From: an uncultured Erysipelotrichaceae bacterium
Lineage (GTDB): Bacteria > Bacillota_I > Bacilli_A > Erysipelotrichales > Erysipelotrichaceae
Assembly: GCA_902773425.1 (NCBI GenBank)
Contig: CACYEP010000064.1
Coordinates: 1 to 39,381 of the forward strand
Reading direction: 5' to 3'
DNA: 39,381 nucleotides
The notes under the pieces are model-generated. The model made no database searches and had not been told where the DNA came from. It saw nothing but the letters and a program-made list of their open reading frames with translations. The position numbers were made by a program, and so were the translations under genes. Each line of letters opens with the position of its first letter. Position 1 is the stretch's first letter. This document shows positions 1 to 7,970 of this stretch, piece by piece.

Positions 1-2
1 AA

Positions 3-98
3 CTATGTTTCCTGAGCAAGGGAATGGAGGGTTTGGATTCTATGTCTCAGGATCTTCTCTCTTCCTTTGTTCAACTATGTTATAGTCCTTTCTTTTAG
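3..98 (+). CDS. Possible C-terminal tail of a plus-strand gene cut by the left edge
   Basis: An open frame runs from the window edge to a TAG at 96-98 (about 31 codons, ending in residues LCYSPFF) and is followed at once by a stem-loop at about 93-120. It would converge on recG. Another frame is also open from the edge to a TAG at 83-85, so the choice rests only on the position of the stem-loop. I do not recognise the peptide, and the sequence looks more AT-rich than recG. It may be the end of a mobile-element gene or simply non-coding. Confidence 0.2.
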   Translation, partial: LCFLSKGMEGLDSMSQDLLSSFVQLCYSPFF

Positions 99-137
99 CA
101 CTGTCAAGCCTAGAGTGCTAAAAATTTATATTTTTTT
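93..137 (+). terminator. Stem-loop between recG and the left-edge sequence
   Basis: A 10-bp inverted repeat (TTTTAGCACT ... AGTGCTAAAA) with an 11-nt loop is followed on the plus strand by a T-rich stretch (ATTTATATTTTTTT). The T-tract lies on the plus-strand side, so it fits a plus-strand gene ending at 98 better than recG. It could also stop convergent recG transcripts less efficiently. Confidence 0.45.
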
Positions 138-2142
138 ATCCCAGCGTGTCCAGATACTTTTTTCCTTCGGTCATCAGGTACTCCTGAATTTCCGGATACA
201 GTTCGATATGACCTACAATATAGCGGGCATCCTTCTGCGCTTGGATCATCACATTCTGATCCCTTACGAAATCGCCCAGAATAAAGCCCGGTGCACCGCT
301 TTGGCGGTTTCCGAGTAAATCCCCGGGACCTCTGCGTTCGAGGTCATACTGCGCGATTTTGAAGCCGTCGGAGGTATTTGCGAGAAACTCCAGACGTTCC
401 AGGACTTCGGGGTCCTTTGAGCCTGTCAGAAGATAACAGTATCCTTTCTTGCCGTGTCTTCCGACTCTTCCGCGCAATTGGTGAAGCTGGGATAAACCGA
501 AACACTCCGCATCATAGATCACCATGACATTGGTAAAGGGAATATCCACGCCGACTTCCACTACGGTAGTCGTAATCATCGCGTTATATTTTCCGTCACG
601 GAAATCATTCATTGCCTGATCTTTTTCTTCGGAACTGAGCTTCCCGTGGACATATCCTACGCGGAACCTTCCTTCCCATTCCTTCTTAAGATTTTGATAC
701 AGAGTCTGTACGTCCCTGCGCTTGTAGGCGTCATTTTTCTCAATGGACGGACATACGATGTAGACTCCGTTTCCTTCCTCCATCAAGGATTCGATTTCAC
801 GCTGCACCGGCATGATGGAATTCTTGCGGACCAATTCCGTAACGACCGGTTTGCGGCTTTGGGGCATCGCAGAAATAATCGAGATGTCCATATCTCCGTA
901 AACCGATGTCGCCAGGGTGCGGGGAATGGGAGTCGCCGACATCATTAAGATATCCGCATTGTTTCCTTTGCGGGAAAGGTTTCCTCTTTGTTCGACACCG
1001 AAACGCTGTTGTTCGTCAATGACCGCATAGCCGAGATTCTTAAATTCCACATCTTCCTGAAATAATGCGTGTGTTCCCGACGCGTACTTATATTTTCCGT
1101 TTTTAAGGCCTTCCAGACGCTCTGTGCGCTCTTTCGCGTCCAAGGATGAGTAAAGGGCTGTCCCGGGGATTCCAAGCGGCTCAAACAGTTCTTTCAGGGT
1201 CTTTTCGTGCTGTTTGGCAAGGATCTCCGTCGGTGCCATCATCACTGCCTGGTAACCTGCCAGGATGGCCGCGTACATTGAGATTGCCGCAACCACGGTC
1301 TTCCCCGAACCTACATCCCCTTCCAATAACCTTACCATCTTCTTTTCCGACTTCAGGTCTTCCAGGATTTCACGGAGCGCCGTCTTCTGATCTTCCGTCA
1401 GCTCAAACGGAAGACGGGAAATCATCTTCCGCAGACCGGATTCCTGAAAGGACTTGGAAAATCCGTCGCCTTCGCCCTTGTTTAAGATGCGTCTTGACTC
1501 CATGACAACCTGGAATTTCAGGAATTCTTCGTATTTTACCGTGCGCACCGCGTCTTCCAACAACCGTTTATCCGACGGGAAATGAAGGTTATAGTACGCG
1601 TCATAGATATCCATCAGACGGTAACGCGCGATGAATTCCGAAGGAATGAAACTGCGGAATTCATCCCGGGAATTACACTCAAAACACTTTTTCACCAATT
1701 TCTGAAATTCCGCCGAGGAAAGACCTTCCTTTAAGGAATACACGGGATGAATTCCCTCCACGGTTTCGAGGGGATTCTTGGTGACCTTCATCGCGGTTAC
1801 TTTAAGATTGCCTTCGTATTTCCCGATTACGGTAACCGCATCTTCGATATTGTATCCCGACATCCACGGCTGATTATAAACTGTCAGATGTATGATGCGG
1901 TCATGGGTCAGAATTTCTGCGCGGGAAATACTTTTGTGCGCCGCATAACGGTAACTCGTAACACGGCCTGCGATTGTTCCCGCGAATAAAACCACATCTC
2001 CGGGATTCCAGGTGTCCGGACTTGACGCAATAAAAGTCTCGTAGCGGTACGGGTAATGAAAGATCAGATCCTCGGCCTTCGTCAAACCCATCGCATCGAG
2101 ATATTTTTTCTTTGCGGCTGTAAATTTCGGTGTGGTATACAT
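136..2142 (-). CDS. recG: ATP-dependent DNA helicase RecG
   Basis: RecG remodels stalled replication forks and branched DNA, driving fork reversal and Holliday-junction formation in the cytoplasm. The product is about 668 residues, the family's normal size. An N-terminal wedge/OB region is followed by a superfamily 2 helicase core with Walker A (GDVGSGKT), a DEQQRFGV box and the RGRVGRHGKKGYCYLL motif near the C-terminus. A longer frame opens at 2193, but that start lies inside the terminator of the upstream gene. The ATG at 2142 (MYTTPK) is preceded by GGAG and by a TATAAT at about 2148-2153 and gives the usual N-terminus. The order yloU-yloV-recG is common in Bacillota, but the frequent followers fapR and plsX are absent here. 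Confidence 0.95.
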   Translation of the reverse strand: MYTTPKFTAAKKKYLDAMGLTKAEDLIFHYPYRYETFIASSPDTWNPGDVVLFAGTIAGRVTSYRYAAHKSISRAEILTHDRIIHLTVYNQPWMSGYNIEDAVTVIGKYEGNLKVTAMKVTKNPLETVEGIHPVYSLKEGLSSAEFQKLVKKCFECNSRDEFRSFIPSEFIARYRLMDIYDAYYNLHFPSDKRLLEDAVRTVKYEEFLKFQVVMESRRILNKGEGDGFSKSFQESGLRKMISRLPFELTEDQKTALREILEDLKSEKKMVRLLEGDVGSGKTVVAAISMYAAILAGYQAVMMAPTEILAKQHEKTLKELFEPLGIPGTALYSSLDAKERTERLEGLKNGKYKYASGTHALFQEDVEFKNLGYAVIDEQQRFGVEQRGNLSRKGNNADILMMSATPIPRTLATSVYGDMDISIISAMPQSRKPVVTELVRKNSIMPVQREIESLMEEGNGVYIVCPSIEKNDAYKRRDVQTLYQNLKKEWEGRFRVGYVHGKLSSEEKDQAMNDFRDGKYNAMITTTVVEVGVDIPFTNVMVIYDAECFGLSQLHQLRGRVGRHGKKGYCYLLTGSKDPEVLERLEFLANTSDGFKIAQYDLERRGPGDLLGNRQSGAPGFILGDFVRDQNVMIQAQKDARYIVGHIELYPEIQEYLMTEGKKYLDTLG

Positions 2143-2147
2143 GAGTC

Positions 2148-2153
2148 TATTAT
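2148..2153 (-). promoter_or_regulatory. Possible -10 element (TATAAT) upstream of recG
   Basis: A perfect TATAAT lies directly upstream of the preferred recG start and downstream of the fakA terminator, so recG may have its own promoter. It is very close to the ATG, which would give an almost leaderless message, and no good -35 element is visible at 16-18 bp. The GGAG at its 5' side could instead be the ribosome binding site. Confidence 0.3.
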
Positions 2154-2169
2154 ACTCCAAGTGCGCACC

Positions 2170-2197
2170 GTGAAAAAAGGATGCCTTACGCATCCTT
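2170..2197 (-). terminator. Rho-independent terminator after fakA
   Basis: On the minus strand an 8-bp stem (AAGGATGC / GCATCCTT) with a short GTAA-G loop is followed by a run of T. It begins within a few bases of the fakA stop codon. It separates the yloU-fakA unit from recG and argues against a recG start at 2193. Confidence 0.85.
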
Positions 2198-2202
2198 GTG
2201 TA

Positions 2203-3819
2203 CTAATCCAAACCGATGTAGTAAGAATATACCGGCTGTTCGCCTAAGTATGTCTCGACTTCGAAATCCGGATATTTCTTATTGATGTAGTGCTTGAGAA
2301 GTTCCAGATCGCTGTCCGTGACCCCCTCACCGCCGATCAGGGTAAACACGGAGTATTCTTCATCTCTTCCTTCCGCCATCGCGTCAATCAGGCCCTTGGC
2401 CGTCTTATACGCAACCGGCGTGCTGATCTTGATCGTCTTGTCCATGATGCCCATGTAGTCCCCGGACTTTATATCTACTCCGTCAATCGATGTATCCTTG
2501 ATCGAATAGGTCACCGATCCCGATACGACATGTTCCAAAGCTTCTTCCATGGCTTCCATGTTGTCTTCCAGTTCCGCATCCGGATCAAACGCAATCAATG
2601 CGCTTAAGCCCTGCGGAATGCTCTTGGTCGGAAGAACATGGATATCTTCTTCCGGAAGCACATCCTTGGTCTGTTCGGCAGCCATGATGATATTCGAGTT
2701 ATTCGGAAGAATGATCACATGGTGTGCTTTCACCTTGGAAATCACGGACACAAACGATTCGGTGCTCGGGTTCATGGTCTGTCCCCCGGTCACAATATGC
2801 GTCGCGCCGAGATCCTTGAACATGGAATTCAATCCTTCTCCGGAAGACACCGCGATCACCGCGTATTCCACCGGTTCCAAATTCACATCTTCCACGATCG
2901 ATTCCGATAATTCTCCGGACAGATTCTCAATCTGAACCTTTTCGAAGGTGCCGTAACGCTGCACAGCGTTTAATACCTGGCCCGGCATTAAGGTGTTGAT
3001 GCTGACAAGAAGTCTTCCCGCTTCTTCCCGGACAATCAGGGTATCACCCAGAAGTTCCAGTTTCATGCGCAGCTTTTCGACCTTGTCATGATCTTCCTTG
3101 GCAAGTCTGTCCAATAAGACATGGACCTGCGTGCGGTATCCGACTTCTTTTTCTTCCGCCGGAGAATCCGTGCTTTCTTCCTCTTTGGATAATTCCACCG
3201 GATTACCGTCCACCGCCGCCTTAAACCCGCGAATTACTTCCACGAATCCCGATCCGCCGCTGTCCAATACACCGACTTCCTTCAAGACCGGAAGAAGATC
3301 CGGAGTTCTTTTTAACGATTCCTCCGCTTCTTTTACCATGATCTCGAAATACTCGTTGACGGACATTTCCGGATTGCGTTCCACCATCACGTTCGCGTAA
3401 TCCGCCGATTCACGCACAACTGTCAGGATCGTGCCTTCCACCGGCTTCATGATGGCTCTGTACGCAACTTCCGTACCGCGTAAGAATGCCGCGCCCAGAT
3501 CGACTGCGTTGATTTCGACTTTCTTGTCAACCGACTGAGCAAAGCCGCGGAACACCTGCGATAAGATAACGCCCGAGTTTCCTCTTGCGCCCATCAGCAA
3601 TCCTCTGGAGAATACTTTCGCGACATCCCCGAAGGATTCCGATTTCATTTCCTTCACCTGTTCTCTTCCCGATGTGAAGGTCAGGTGCATATTCGTTCCG
3701 GTATCCCCGTCCGGGACCGGAAACACATTTAATGAATCAATATGGTGATGATGATTTGCCAGGTTATTGCCGGCGCTTTCAATCATCATCTTAAAATCTT
3801 TGCCGTTTAACTTTTCCAT
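2203..3819 (-). CDS. fakA: DAK2-domain fatty acid kinase catalytic subunit (FakA/YloV)
   Basis: FakA phosphorylates fatty acids held by a FakB carrier protein, feeding exogenous acyl chains into phospholipid synthesis as acyl-phosphates. The 538-residue product has the N-terminal DAK2/DhaL-type kinase domain with the Mg-ATP signature NVFPVPDGDTGTNM near residues 31-44, a middle domain and the C-terminal region typical of YloV. No fakB (DegV-family) gene is in the window, so the carrier must be encoded elsewhere. It lies 14 bp downstream of yloU, the standard Bacillota pairing, and is closed by its own terminator. The identification rests on motif, length and gene order. Confidence 0.92.
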   Translation of the reverse strand: MEKLNGKDFKMMIESAGNNLANHHHHIDSLNVFPVPDGDTGTNMHLTFTSGREQVKEMKSESFGDVAKVFSRGLLMGARGNSGVILSQVFRGFAQSVDKKVEINAVDLGAAFLRGTEVAYRAIMKPVEGTILTVVRESADYANVMVERNPEMSVNEYFEIMVKEAEESLKRTPDLLPVLKEVGVLDSGGSGFVEVIRGFKAAVDGNPVELSKEEESTDSPAEEKEVGYRTQVHVLLDRLAKEDHDKVEKLRMKLELLGDTLIVREEAGRLLVSINTLMPGQVLNAVQRYGTFEKVQIENLSGELSESIVEDVNLEPVEYAVIAVSSGEGLNSMFKDLGATHIVTGGQTMNPSTESFVSVISKVKAHHVIILPNNSNIIMAAEQTKDVLPEEDIHVLPTKSIPQGLSALIAFDPDAELEDNMEAMEEALEHVVSGSVTYSIKDTSIDGVDIKSGDYMGIMDKTIKISTPVAYKTAKGLIDAMAEGRDEEYSVFTLIGGEGVTDSDLELLKHYINKKYPDFEVETYLGEQPVYSYYIGLD

Positions 3820-3833
3820 TCCGGTTACCTCAA

Positions 3834-4193
3834 TTAATCAATGACGCGCACACCCTGTACGAACACATTGACCGCTTCAAATTTCTGATCCAGGGATTTT
3901 TCCAGCGTATATTTCACGCGCTGCTGCAGTTCATGCACAACCGCGCTGATTTTTACGCCGTAGCTGACGATGATATAGAGATCAATCACCAATCCGTTCT
4001 TTCCCTTCTTGACCGCGACGCCCTTGGAATAGTTATCCTGTCCGAGCACCACTGCCAATCCTCCGCTGATCATATTGCGCGGAGCAATCCCGACGACACC
4101 GTAGCACTCCGCTACCGCCGCGCCGGCTAAAGATGCGATCGCGTCCTTGGACACGTTGATTGTTCCGAGATAAGAGTCTTTTTCAATCGACAT
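3834..4193 (-). CDS. yloU: Asp23/Gls24-family protein YloU
   Basis: A small (119 residues) acidic-to-neutral cytosolic protein of the Asp23/Gls24 family, linked in other Gram-positives to envelope stress and membrane-proximal scaffolding. Typical features are the N-terminal GTINVSKDAIASLAG-like segment, the GVVGIAPRN region and the C-terminal VNVFVQGVRV strand. The start has a perfect AGGAGG at 4202-4207 and a strong promoter just upstream. It is the first gene of the yloU-fakA unit. Its exact role in this organism is unknown. Confidence 0.9.
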   Translation of the reverse strand: MSIEKDSYLGTINVSKDAIASLAGAAVAECYGVVGIAPRNMISGGLAVVLGQDNYSKGVAVKKGKNGLVIDLYIIVSYGVKISAVVHELQQRVKYTLEKSLDQKFEAVNVFVQGVRVID

Positions 4194-4219
4194 AAGCTTA
4201 ACCTCCTGTCTTAAAGAGT

Positions 4220-4248
4220 ATTATACCAAATCCCCGTTTGAACTCCAA
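4220..4248 (-). promoter_or_regulatory. SigA-type promoter for yloU-fakA
   Basis: The -35 element TTGGAG (4243-4248) and a perfect -10 TATAAT (4220-4225) are separated by exactly 17 bp. The -10 is preceded by TGG, giving an extended -10. The -35 sits only a few bases from the divIB stop codon at 4251 and no terminator is visible between divIB and yloU, so read-through from the murG operon probably adds to this promoter. Confidence 0.8.
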
Positions 4249-4250
4249 AT

Positions 4251-5219
4251 TTACTCACCTTCACCGGAAGCGGACTCTTCCGTACCTTCCTCAGCGGGAT
4301 TCTCTGTTTCCTCACCCTCCTGAGGCTCCGTCTCTCCGGTTTTTTCCGGATCTTCCTTTCCCGGATCGGTTTCCGTATTGCCGGCCTCATTGATCTTCTT
4401 GATGGATTCCGCTTCTTCTTCGTTTAATTCCTTACAGCTTCTGGTATACGCGTTGGATGTAAGTTCATTGATCATGATACACGTCCGGGAAGACCCCACA
4501 CTCGACGCAATTCCGTAGTAACTTGCCATATACGGGATCCCGTCTTTTGACATAAACACCTGATTTCCGTCATTCATCATAAACCGGTACATCTCCGGGT
4601 CATACGACTCTACAAACGGCCAGATTTCCGCAATTCCCGAAATGATCTGCGGATCCAGTTTATCAAGTCCCGCAATCAGTGCCTTACGCTGTTCCTCATT
4701 CTCAAATTCCTTCAAAAACGGAATCGATCCCATCGCGGTATAGTAGTCCTGAAGGAGTTTGATTTCTTCCCCTCCGGTCAAAATAATGTACGGGTCCTCT
4801 TTTACAAAATGATACCCGAGAGCCTTCTTCATGGTTAAACGGATCCGCACGGTGCGTTCGGTATCCACAATAACTTCGGCTTTTTCCACCAGCGGATTGG
4901 ACTCAAGCCTTGCGGATACATACGACGGGAATACAAACGGATAGCGCGTGCCGGAAGACAATCCCGCCAGTTTCAGAATGTATTTCTCCGAAAGATAGGC
5001 GTTCCCGTTCACCGTGACCTCGCGGATCTTGGAGATGTCCAGACAAAGATATACGGCAAACAGAATCAAAAATGCCGCGAATCCGCGCAAGAAAACCATC
5101 CGGAGCTTTCTTCTCCGGATCTTTTCGCGTTCTTTCCGGCGTTCCTCTTCTTTCTGCCTTACATATTCGGGATGGAACTCAGAAAACAGAATTTCATCTA
5201 CTTTTTGCTGTTTGGCCAA
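4251..5219 (-). CDS. divIB: Cell-division protein DivIB/FtsQ
   Basis: DivIB is a bitopic divisome protein that helps assemble FtsL/DivIC and septal PBPs at the division site. The 322-residue sequence has a charged cytoplasmic N-terminus with a Lys/Arg/Glu-rich stretch (about residues 20-40), a membrane span at about 41-60, then a POTRA-like domain beginning REVTVNGNAYLSEKYI. The last 50 residues are an acidic, low-complexity tail rich in Glu, Thr and Gly, as seen in several Gram-positive DivIB proteins. It overlaps the end of murB by 22 bp, so it is translated from the same message; murG-murB-divIB is the conserved dcw order. Confidence 0.9.
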   Translation of the reverse strand: MAKQQKVDEILFSEFHPEYVRQKEEERRKEREKIRRRKLRMVFLRGFAAFLILFAVYLCLDISKIREVTVNGNAYLSEKYILKLAGLSSGTRYPFVFPSYVSARLESNPLVEKAEVIVDTERTVRIRLTMKKALGYHFVKEDPYIILTGGEEIKLLQDYYTAMGSIPFLKEFENEEQRKALIAGLDKLDPQIISGIAEIWPFVESYDPEMYRFMMNDGNQVFMSKDGIPYMASYYGIASSVGSSRTCIMINELTSNAYTRSCKELNEEEAESIKKINEAGNTETDPGKEDPEKTGETEPQEGEETENPAEEGTEESASGEGE

Positions 5220-6109
5220 TTGAATTTCTCCATTTCCAGTTTCAGGACAAACCCATAACGTTCTTCCATATCATGATTGATCGAATCAATCAAACTCATC
5301 ACGTCGGACGCCTTCGCATGATCGACATTGATGATGAAGTTGGAATGCTTCTCGGAAACTTTCGCTCCGCCCACCGTCTTTCCGCGGTAACCGAGCTCAT
5401 CGATATATTTCCACGCAAAGCCGCCTTCCGGATTACGGAACACCGAACCGCAGGACGGATAATCTAACGGCTGGGTTGCCATACGTCTTGCCCGGCGTTC
5501 TTCAATCAGAGAACGGATTGAATCCACATCCGATTTTTCCAACTGCAGGCGCACACCGACGATCAGCCATTCCGGGTGTTCCTGAAATACGGAAGAACGG
5601 TACGCAAACCCGCATTCTTCGTTCTTCACCCAGTCAAACCTTCCGTCACGCAGCACCAATACTTCTTCGATGACTTCGCTCATCGAACTCTTGTAGGCAC
5701 CGGCATTCATGAATACCGCGCCGCCGACCGTACCCGGGATCCCGGACGCGAATTCCAGCCCGGAAAGCCCGCGTTTCATGCATTCATACGATAATGCGAT
5801 CAAAGACGCACCGGCCTCGCATACGACCTTATCATCCTCGAAATACGTATCGATAAAGAAGCGGTCCAGTCTTACCACTACACCGTCATAGGGATCATCG
5901 GAGCACAGAAGATTGCTTCCCTTTCCGATGACTTTGTACGGGACTTTTTCCTCATTTAAAAGGCGCATGCATTCGGCAAGCCCCAGCATGTCTTTCGGAT
6001 ATACGGTATATTTCGCAATCCCGCCGATCCGGTACGTCGTCATCGTCCCTAACGGACGGTTCAAATCGACTTCTCCGATCGCGCGGAGTTTATCTTCCAA
6101 CAATCTCAT
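5198..6109 (-). CDS. murB: UDP-N-acetylenolpyruvoylglucosamine reductase MurB
   Basis: MurB uses NADPH and FAD to reduce UDP-GlcNAc-enolpyruvate to UDP-MurNAc in peptidoglycan precursor synthesis. The 303-residue product has the FAD-binding signatures GKGSNLLCSD and GIPGTVGGAVFMNAGAY, the active-site segment PSCGSVFRNP and the C-terminal GAKVSEKHSNFIIN block of the shorter (type II) MurB group. The start overlaps the murG stop by 4 bp (ATGA), indicating translational coupling, and its 3' end overlaps divIB. Confidence 0.96.
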   Translation of the reverse strand: MRLLEDKLRAIGEVDLNRPLGTMTTYRIGGIAKYTVYPKDMLGLAECMRLLNEEKVPYKVIGKGSNLLCSDDPYDGVVVRLDRFFIDTYFEDDKVVCEAGASLIALSYECMKRGLSGLEFASGIPGTVGGAVFMNAGAYKSSMSEVIEEVLVLRDGRFDWVKNEECGFAYRSSVFQEHPEWLIVGVRLQLEKSDVDSIRSLIEERRARRMATQPLDYPSCGSVFRNPEGGFAWKYIDELGYRGKTVGGAKVSEKHSNFIINVDHAKASDVMSLIDSINHDMEERYGFVLKLEMEKFNWPNSKK

Positions 6110-7194
6110 TTCTTCACCCTAATCATCTCTGCCATCAGTTTCTTCATATTCTTGGACGCATCCGGGAATCCGATTCCCTTTGCGTTCTCACGCATCTTCG
6201 CAAGCTTTTCCGGATCATTCATATACTCATCCAGCATGCTCACGAGTTTTTCCGCGGTTAAATCTTTTTCTTCCAGTTCCACTGCACATCCCGCATGAAC
6301 CATGGAAAGCGCATTGAAGTGCTGATGATTGTTCGGCACATACGGTGACGGAACCAAAATCGCCGGGATGCCCATCGTCGCGATTTCTGCCGTACTGGTC
6401 GCACCGGCTCTGGACACGATCATCTCTGACACCCTCATCAGCGCCAGCTGATCGACAAACGGAAGAACCCGTTCATTCTCACCGGTTTCCAGATCCTTGA
6501 CGTATTCCTCAAATCCTTCGCGTCCGGCCGCAAATACGATCTGATACTCTCTTCCCGCAAGACGTTTCAACACTTCCTTCATTGTTTCATTGACCGATTC
6601 AGAGCCTAACGAGCCCATGACGATCAATACGGTCTTCTTGGCAGGATCCAGTCCGAGTTTGGTTAATGCCGACGGATCCGCCTTGATTTCCGCAGCCTCC
6701 GAAGCTCTCGGATTCCCTAACAGCACCGTCTTTTCCGCCGGGAAATCCTTGGCGGAATCTTCATGGGAAATCACGATCTTATCCGCGATCTTTCCCAACA
6801 GAAGATTGGCTTTTCCGGCAATCGAATTCTGTTCATGCAGCACCGTAGGAATTCCAAGTTCCTTCGCCGCCAAAATGACCGGCACCGAAATATAGTTTCC
6901 GAACCCTACAACGATATCCGGCTTGAATTCCTTCAGTTTTTTCCGGACAACATTCTTCGCCTTCAAAATCTGAAATAACGGCGCGATCTTTCCGAGAAGA
7001 CTCTGATTCGCCACACCGGTTACTTCAATTCCCAAATATGGATATCCGGCTTCCGGCAGGATCTTCGCTTCCATGCGGGTCGTTGTCCCGACAAAAAGAA
7101 CCTCCGAATCCGGATCTTTACAAATTTCCTTCGCAAGGGCCATGGCCGGATAGATATGTCCTCCGGTACCGCCCGCAGCCATACAAACGCGCAT
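6106..7194 (-). CDS. murG: Undecaprenyl-PP-MurNAc-pentapeptide GlcNAc transferase MurG
   Basis: MurG transfers GlcNAc from UDP-GlcNAc to lipid I, making lipid II on the inner face of the membrane. The 362-residue protein shows the glycine-rich AAGGTGGHIYPAMALA loop at the N-terminus, the HEQNSIAGKAN motif, a second GSLGS loop and the SRAGATSTAEI donor-binding motif. It starts with a strong AGGAGG (7200-7205) and has a -10 element just upstream. It leads the murG-murB-divIB unit, which stands about 27 kb from the rest of the dcw cluster and without a neighbouring ftsW. Confidence 0.96.
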   Translation of the reverse strand: MRVCMAAGGTGGHIYPAMALAKEICKDPDSEVLFVGTTTRMEAKILPEAGYPYLGIEVTGVANQSLLGKIAPLFQILKAKNVVRKKLKEFKPDIVVGFGNYISVPVILAAKELGIPTVLHEQNSIAGKANLLLGKIADKIVISHEDSAKDFPAEKTVLLGNPRASEAAEIKADPSALTKLGLDPAKKTVLIVMGSLGSESVNETMKEVLKRLAGREYQIVFAAGREGFEEYVKDLETGENERVLPFVDQLALMRVSEMIVSRAGATSTAEIATMGIPAILVPSPYVPNNHQHFNALSMVHAGCAVELEEKDLTAEKLVSMLDEYMNDPEKLAKMRENAKGIGFPDASKNMKKLMAEMIRVKK

Positions 7195-7217
7195 GAAAAC
7201 CTCCTAACGCAAGAGAA

Positions 7218-7223
7218 ATTATA
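7218..7223 (-). promoter_or_regulatory. Extended -10 element upstream of murG
   Basis: TATAAT preceded by TGG (an extended -10, identical in its first nine bases to the yloU promoter) lies 24 bp before the murG start. The -35 region at 17 bp is only a T-run, which extended -10 promoters can tolerate. It supports murG being the first gene of a separate transcription unit. Confidence 0.6.
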
Positions 7224-7421
7224 CCATGGGTCTATGATGAAAAAAACCGATTATTTTGAAATGAATCAGTGGAATCCCGAGATTATGAACTGCGTATTTA
7301 CGAAGACATTCAAATATTATCTTTTCATCCAAGATTGGAATTCTCAGAGATCTAGGTACGATACGCTTTTCTTTACCCATGTAAACCATTCTTCATTTGA
7401 ACTAACCGCATTATATCCTTT
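7224..7421. other. AT-rich intergenic patch between murG and the small zinc-ribbon gene
   Basis: About 200 bp of clearly more AT-rich sequence than the flanking cell-wall and recombination genes. I see no RNA gene or repeat. A 56-codon minus-strand frame (7219-7389) exists but lacks a convincing ribosome binding site and runs into the murG promoter. The patch and the next gene look like recently acquired or degraded DNA. Confidence 0.4.
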
Positions 7422-7745
7422 CTACGAATGATCTTCTGTTTCAATAATCCTCCAGTGAAAGTATTTTTTGAAATCATTATAGCATTTTTCACATATCCAA
7501 ACTTTCTCATCAGGTTGGTAATATGCCTTTTTAGGATGATGCTTGTCTTTATCAAAAACTGACCAACAGAATTCACATTGATCATAATCTTCAACACATA
7601 GTTTGCGATCAAACGTCCTAAACACTAAATACTTGTTCATTAAGTACCCTTCTTGTCCTTGAATTCTCCAGTCATCGAGCCACGAATCATTTTCATTTTT
7701 TGAGTTATTAATTAGCGAGTATTCTTTATTATTCTGCTTTTTCAT
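7422..7745 (-). CDS. Small four-cysteine (zinc-ribbon-like) protein, unknown function
   Basis: A 107-residue cytosolic protein starting MKKQNNKEYS. It has a DDWRIQGQE motif at about residues 24-32 and two CxxC pairs (C57/C60 in CEFC and C85/C88 in CEKC), arranged like a zinc ribbon. I recall similar short DDWRI-GQE / CEFCW proteins annotated as hypothetical in Bacillota, but assign no function. The frame stays open upstream to 7880, yet the ATG at 7745 has a GAGAGG seven bases before it and a natural N-terminus. The gene is AT-rich (many AAT, AAA, TAT codons), unlike ruvB and murG on either side, which suggests transfer. Confidence 0.65.
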   Translation of the reverse strand: MKKQNNKEYSLINNSKNENDSWLDDWRIQGQEGYLMNKYLVFRTFDRKLCVEDYDQCEFCWSVFDKDKHHPKKAYYQPDEKVWICEKCYNDFKKYFHWRIIETEDHS

Positions 7746-7881
7746 ATCAAAACCTCTCTCATTTAGGTTCAATAGGCCTGGGATGATTGAAATCCGGATG
7801 CAATGACTCTCCTGATTCAGGGTTAAAGCAACTCCCCTCATTGCTTTCTTGCTCGCCTTTTGAGGAACTTTTTCTACCACC

Positions 7882-7911
7882 TATCTATCATTTTGATGAC
7901 TTTCCTGTCAA
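7882..7911 (-). promoter_or_regulatory. Candidate promoter for the zinc-ribbon gene
   Basis: A perfect -35 TTGACA (7906-7911) is 18 bp from TAGATA (7882-7887), which is preceded by TGA (extended -10). It lies just after the ruvB terminator and would give a leader of about 130 nt containing a 7-bp stem (AAAGCAA / TTGCTTT, about 7824-7846). Together these suggest that the accessory gene has its own regulation. Confidence 0.5.
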
Positions 7912-7941
7912 GGAAGTTTCGATAATACTTTCATTATTACT

Positions 7942-7970
7942 AAAAAATAGCGCTTCATTAAACGCTATTT
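7942..7970 (-). terminator. Rho-independent terminator after ruvB
   Basis: An 8-bp stem AAATAGCG / CGCTATTT with a 10-nt loop is followed by a T-run on the minus strand. It overlaps the ruvB stop codon and ends the obg-mntP-ruvA-ruvB transcription unit. Confidence 0.85.

Noticed and set aside
2143-2193. Longer recG start at 2193 adding 17 residues
   Set aside because: It overlaps the fakA terminator hairpin and lacks a ribosome binding site; the start at 2142 gives the usual RecG N-terminus.
7219-7389. 56-codon minus-strand ORF just upstream of murG
   Set aside because: No convincing ribosome binding site, the stop lies in the murG -10 element, and the surrounding DNA is AT-rich filler.
7746-7880. 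N-terminal extension of the zinc-ribbon gene back to a GTG at 7880
   Set aside because: The extension has no good ribosome binding site and would start almost at the promoter; the ATG at 7745 has GAGAGG at correct distance.
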